This document shows, piece by piece, positions 4,835-6,331 of a stretch of 6,331 nucleotides of DNA. Every line of letters starts with the position of its first letter. Position 1 is the stretch's first letter. Below the pieces are notes generated by a model. That model saw only the letters and a program-made list of their open reading frames with translations, was not told the origin of the DNA and did not search any database. This stretch comes from Planctomycetota bacterium (lineage in GTDB: Bacteria > Planctomycetota > Phycisphaerae > WQYP01). The position numbers and the translations under genes are program-made. The stretch spans positions 1-6,331 of the forward strand of contig JAJXZA010000253.1 of the NCBI GenBank assembly GCA_021780285.1, in the 5' to 3' direction.

Positions 4835-6148
4835 ATGGCAGACCAAACGCCGCGAAACCAGCGCGATGCCCGCCTGCGGTGGCGTGAGGCATTGGCCGAT
4901 GATTTACGCCGGCAGAATGAACAACACTTACGGCGCGTCCTGCGGCCGGTAGAGTCGAGCCAGGGCGCCGAGCTTGTTATTGAGGGGCGGCGGTATGTGC
5001 AGTTCTGCACCAATAATTATCTGGGCCTGGCTAACCATCCGGAAGTAGTAGACGCCGCCCGTGAAGCGGCAATCCGTTGGGGCGTAGGGGCCAGTGCGTC
5101 GCGCCTTGTCGCCGGCTCAATGGACTTGCACCACCAGCTTGAACAGAAGCTTGCCGCGTTTAAGGGCACAGAAGCGGCGCTGCTATTTCCGACAGGCTTT
5201 ATGGCCAATTTGGCGATGTTCACCACGTTCGCGGGTTCGGGAGATCGGATTGTTTCGGACAAGCTCAATCATGCAAGCTTAATAGACTCGGCCCGGTATT
5301 CGCAGGCGGAGCACCGCATTTTTCCGCATCGAGATTTGGCGAAAGCTCAATCGCTGCTGGCCAGGCCGTTGCGACCGGCAGGCGGCACCAAACCCGGCGG
5401 CGGCGAGGAGCCTGCGGACGATAGCCCTGCATTGTCGTCGCCGGGTGTTATTGCAGATGCCGATGGGCCGGGGCGAAAGTTTCTTGCGACAGACGCGGTA
5501 TTTTCGATGGATGGCGACCTGGCGGACCTGCCCGGTTTGTGTGACATCGCCGAGGCCAACGGCGCTTTAGTTGTGGTGGATGAAGCGCATGCGACCGGCG
5601 TGTTCGGCTCGCGTGGCAGCGGCTTAGCCGAAGCGCAGGGCGTTTGTGGCCGGGTGGCGCTAAGTATGGGCACTCTCTCCAAGGCGCTGGGTTCGGTGGG
5701 TGGTTTTGTGTGCGGCCCGCGCGAAGCCATTGACATGCTGGTTAATAAGGCCCGAACATTTATTTACACCACGGCGCTGCCTCCGATGTGTTCCGCAGCT
5801 GGGTTGGCGGCCTTGGCCGTTATAGAGCGCCAGCCGCATCGCCGGCAAAGGCTTTTGGCCATGGCCGCCCATGTGCGTCAAGAGCTTGAGGCGATGGGGT
5901 TTGACTGTGGAGAATCGCGCTCGCCAATTATTCCGGTGATGGCCGGTTCTGCCGAGTCCGCCCTGGCCGCGAGCGAGCAACTGCGCCAGCGCGGACTTTT
6001 CGTGCCGGCCATTCGGCCGCCCACCGTACCTGCTCATACCGCGCGTCTGCGGATCAGCCTTATGGCCGATCATACCGATGGACACATCGAGCAGTTGCTG
6101 CAAGCTCTAAAAGACCTTGGCTCTGCGGGTAAATTGTTGCACCGGTAG
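4835..6148 (+). CDS. bioF: 8-amino-7-oxononanoate synthase (biotin synthesis)
   Basis: A 437-residue PLP enzyme of the alpha-oxoamine synthase family, cytoplasmic. BioF joins pimeloyl-CoA or pimeloyl-ACP to L-alanine, releasing CO2, at the first step of biotin ring assembly. Seen here are NNYLGLANHP (60-69), SRLVAGS (89-95), LNHASLIDSAR with His146, which should stack on PLP, TDAVFSMDGDLADL (219-232), DEAHATGVFG (249-258) with Asp249 and His252, and GTLSKALGSVGG (279-290) with Lys283 as the PLP lysine. The end, IRPPTVPAHTARLRIS, favours BioF over glycine C-acetyltransferase (Kbl), which usually has a VPKGxARxR-like form; Kbl remains the main alternative. Odd points are His401 where Gly is usual and a Gly/Pro/Glu-rich insert at about 177-214, which helps explain the extra length over the usual 380-400. 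ATG 4835 has only a weak ribosome site (TTGGA), 12 nt after the HU stop. No other bio gene is in the window. Confidence 0.88.
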   Translation: MADQTPRNQRDARLRWREALADDLRRQNEQHLRRVLRPVESSQGAELVIEGRRYVQFCTNNYLGLANHPEVVDAAREAAIRWGVGASASRLVAGSMDLHHQLEQKLAAFKGTEAALLFPTGFMANLAMFTTFAGSGDRIVSDKLNHASLIDSARYSQAEHRIFPHRDLAKAQSLLARPLRPAGGTKPGGGEEPADDSPALSSPGVIADADGPGRKFLATDAVFSMDGDLADLPGLCDIAEANGALVVVDEAHATGVFGSRGSGLAEAQGVCGRVALSMGTLSKALGSVGGFVCGPREAIDMLVNKARTFIYTTALPPMCSAAGLAALAVIERQPHRRQRLLAMAAHVRQELEAMGFDCGESRSPIIPVMAGSAESALAASEQLRQRGLFVPAIRPPTVPAHTARLRISLMADHTDGHIEQLLQALKDLGSAGKLLHR

Positions 6149-6331
6149 CTTCCGGAATGCCAACATCAGCACGGGGCATTGGTGCGAGCAGCACGAGGCT
6201 TCGGTCGCCAGCCGCTTTGCGGAATACTTTAGTCCAAAGTTCCTTATATAGAAAACGCATTTCACCCGCATAGGCATTGCGAATTATTCAAAAATCAGCT
6301 TCCCCGTACTGGGCACACCTCCAGAAGGTCC
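6149..6331. other. Non-coding end of window downstream of bioF
   Basis: No gene is visible in these 183 bases. An AT-rich inverted repeat, ACTTT (6226-6230)/AAAGT (6236-6240), can be extended with bulges by GG (6221-6222)/CC (6242-6243). It is followed by TTATATA (6244-6250). It could be a weak terminator for bioF or an operator/promoter element of a gene to the right. I found no properly spaced -35 box for the TATATA. A 66-codon open frame on the minus strand (6060-6260) overlaps bioF and has no recognisable features. Confidence 0.4.

Noticed and set aside
4162..6220. Repeated 7-mer GCTTTGC at 4162, 4398 and 6214
   Set aside because: Only three scattered copies with no shared flanks; consistent with chance.
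6217..6250. TTGCGG with TATATA as a promoter at the right end
   Set aside because: The 22-nt spacing is too long, and no gene is visible downstream in the window.

Overview
The window is about 6.3 kb of bacterial chromosome, moderately GC-rich. All five recognisable genes lie on the + strand. I see no mobile element, CRISPR array, tRNA or rRNA. The source is probably a member of the PVC/Planctomycetota branch, perhaps Phycisphaerae-like. The pointers are a PurB of the eukaryotic (ADSL) type, an HU/IHF protein with an extra C-terminal tail, and a secreted protein of tandem STN/secretin-N-like modules. This is inference at low to moderate confidence, because no marker gene here fixes the phylum.

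Layout. Positions 1-400 are non-coding. They begin with two adjacent terminator-like hairpins that probably end a gene left of the window, followed by a leader with several inverted repeats. Positions 401-4153 look like a tight operon: purB (adenylosuccinate lyase), then after 1 nt an exported protein with three STN-like repeats, then after 5 nt rlmN (23S rRNA A2503 and tRNA A37 C2-methyltransferase). Positions 4154-4429 hold a strongly foldable element right after the rlmN stop and a good sigma70-type promoter (TTGACT, 17-nt spacer, GATAAT). That promoter begins a second unit, 4430-6148: an HU/IHF-family DNA-binding protein followed after 12 nt by bioF (8-amino-7-oxononanoate synthase). The last 183 bases show no gene.

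Function. The genes are mostly housekeeping: purine synthesis, ribosome modification, nucleoid architecture and biotin synthesis. The unfamiliar member is the exported protein at 1842-3080, which carries secretin/TonB-receptor accessory modules but no outer-membrane channel. Other points of interest are the short, divergent N-terminus of RlmN, a Pro-to-Ala change in the PurB signature loop, a low-complexity insert and a Gly-to-His change in BioF, and the in-frame arrangement of the HU and bioF genes separated by one TGA. I found no convincing new multi-gene system.
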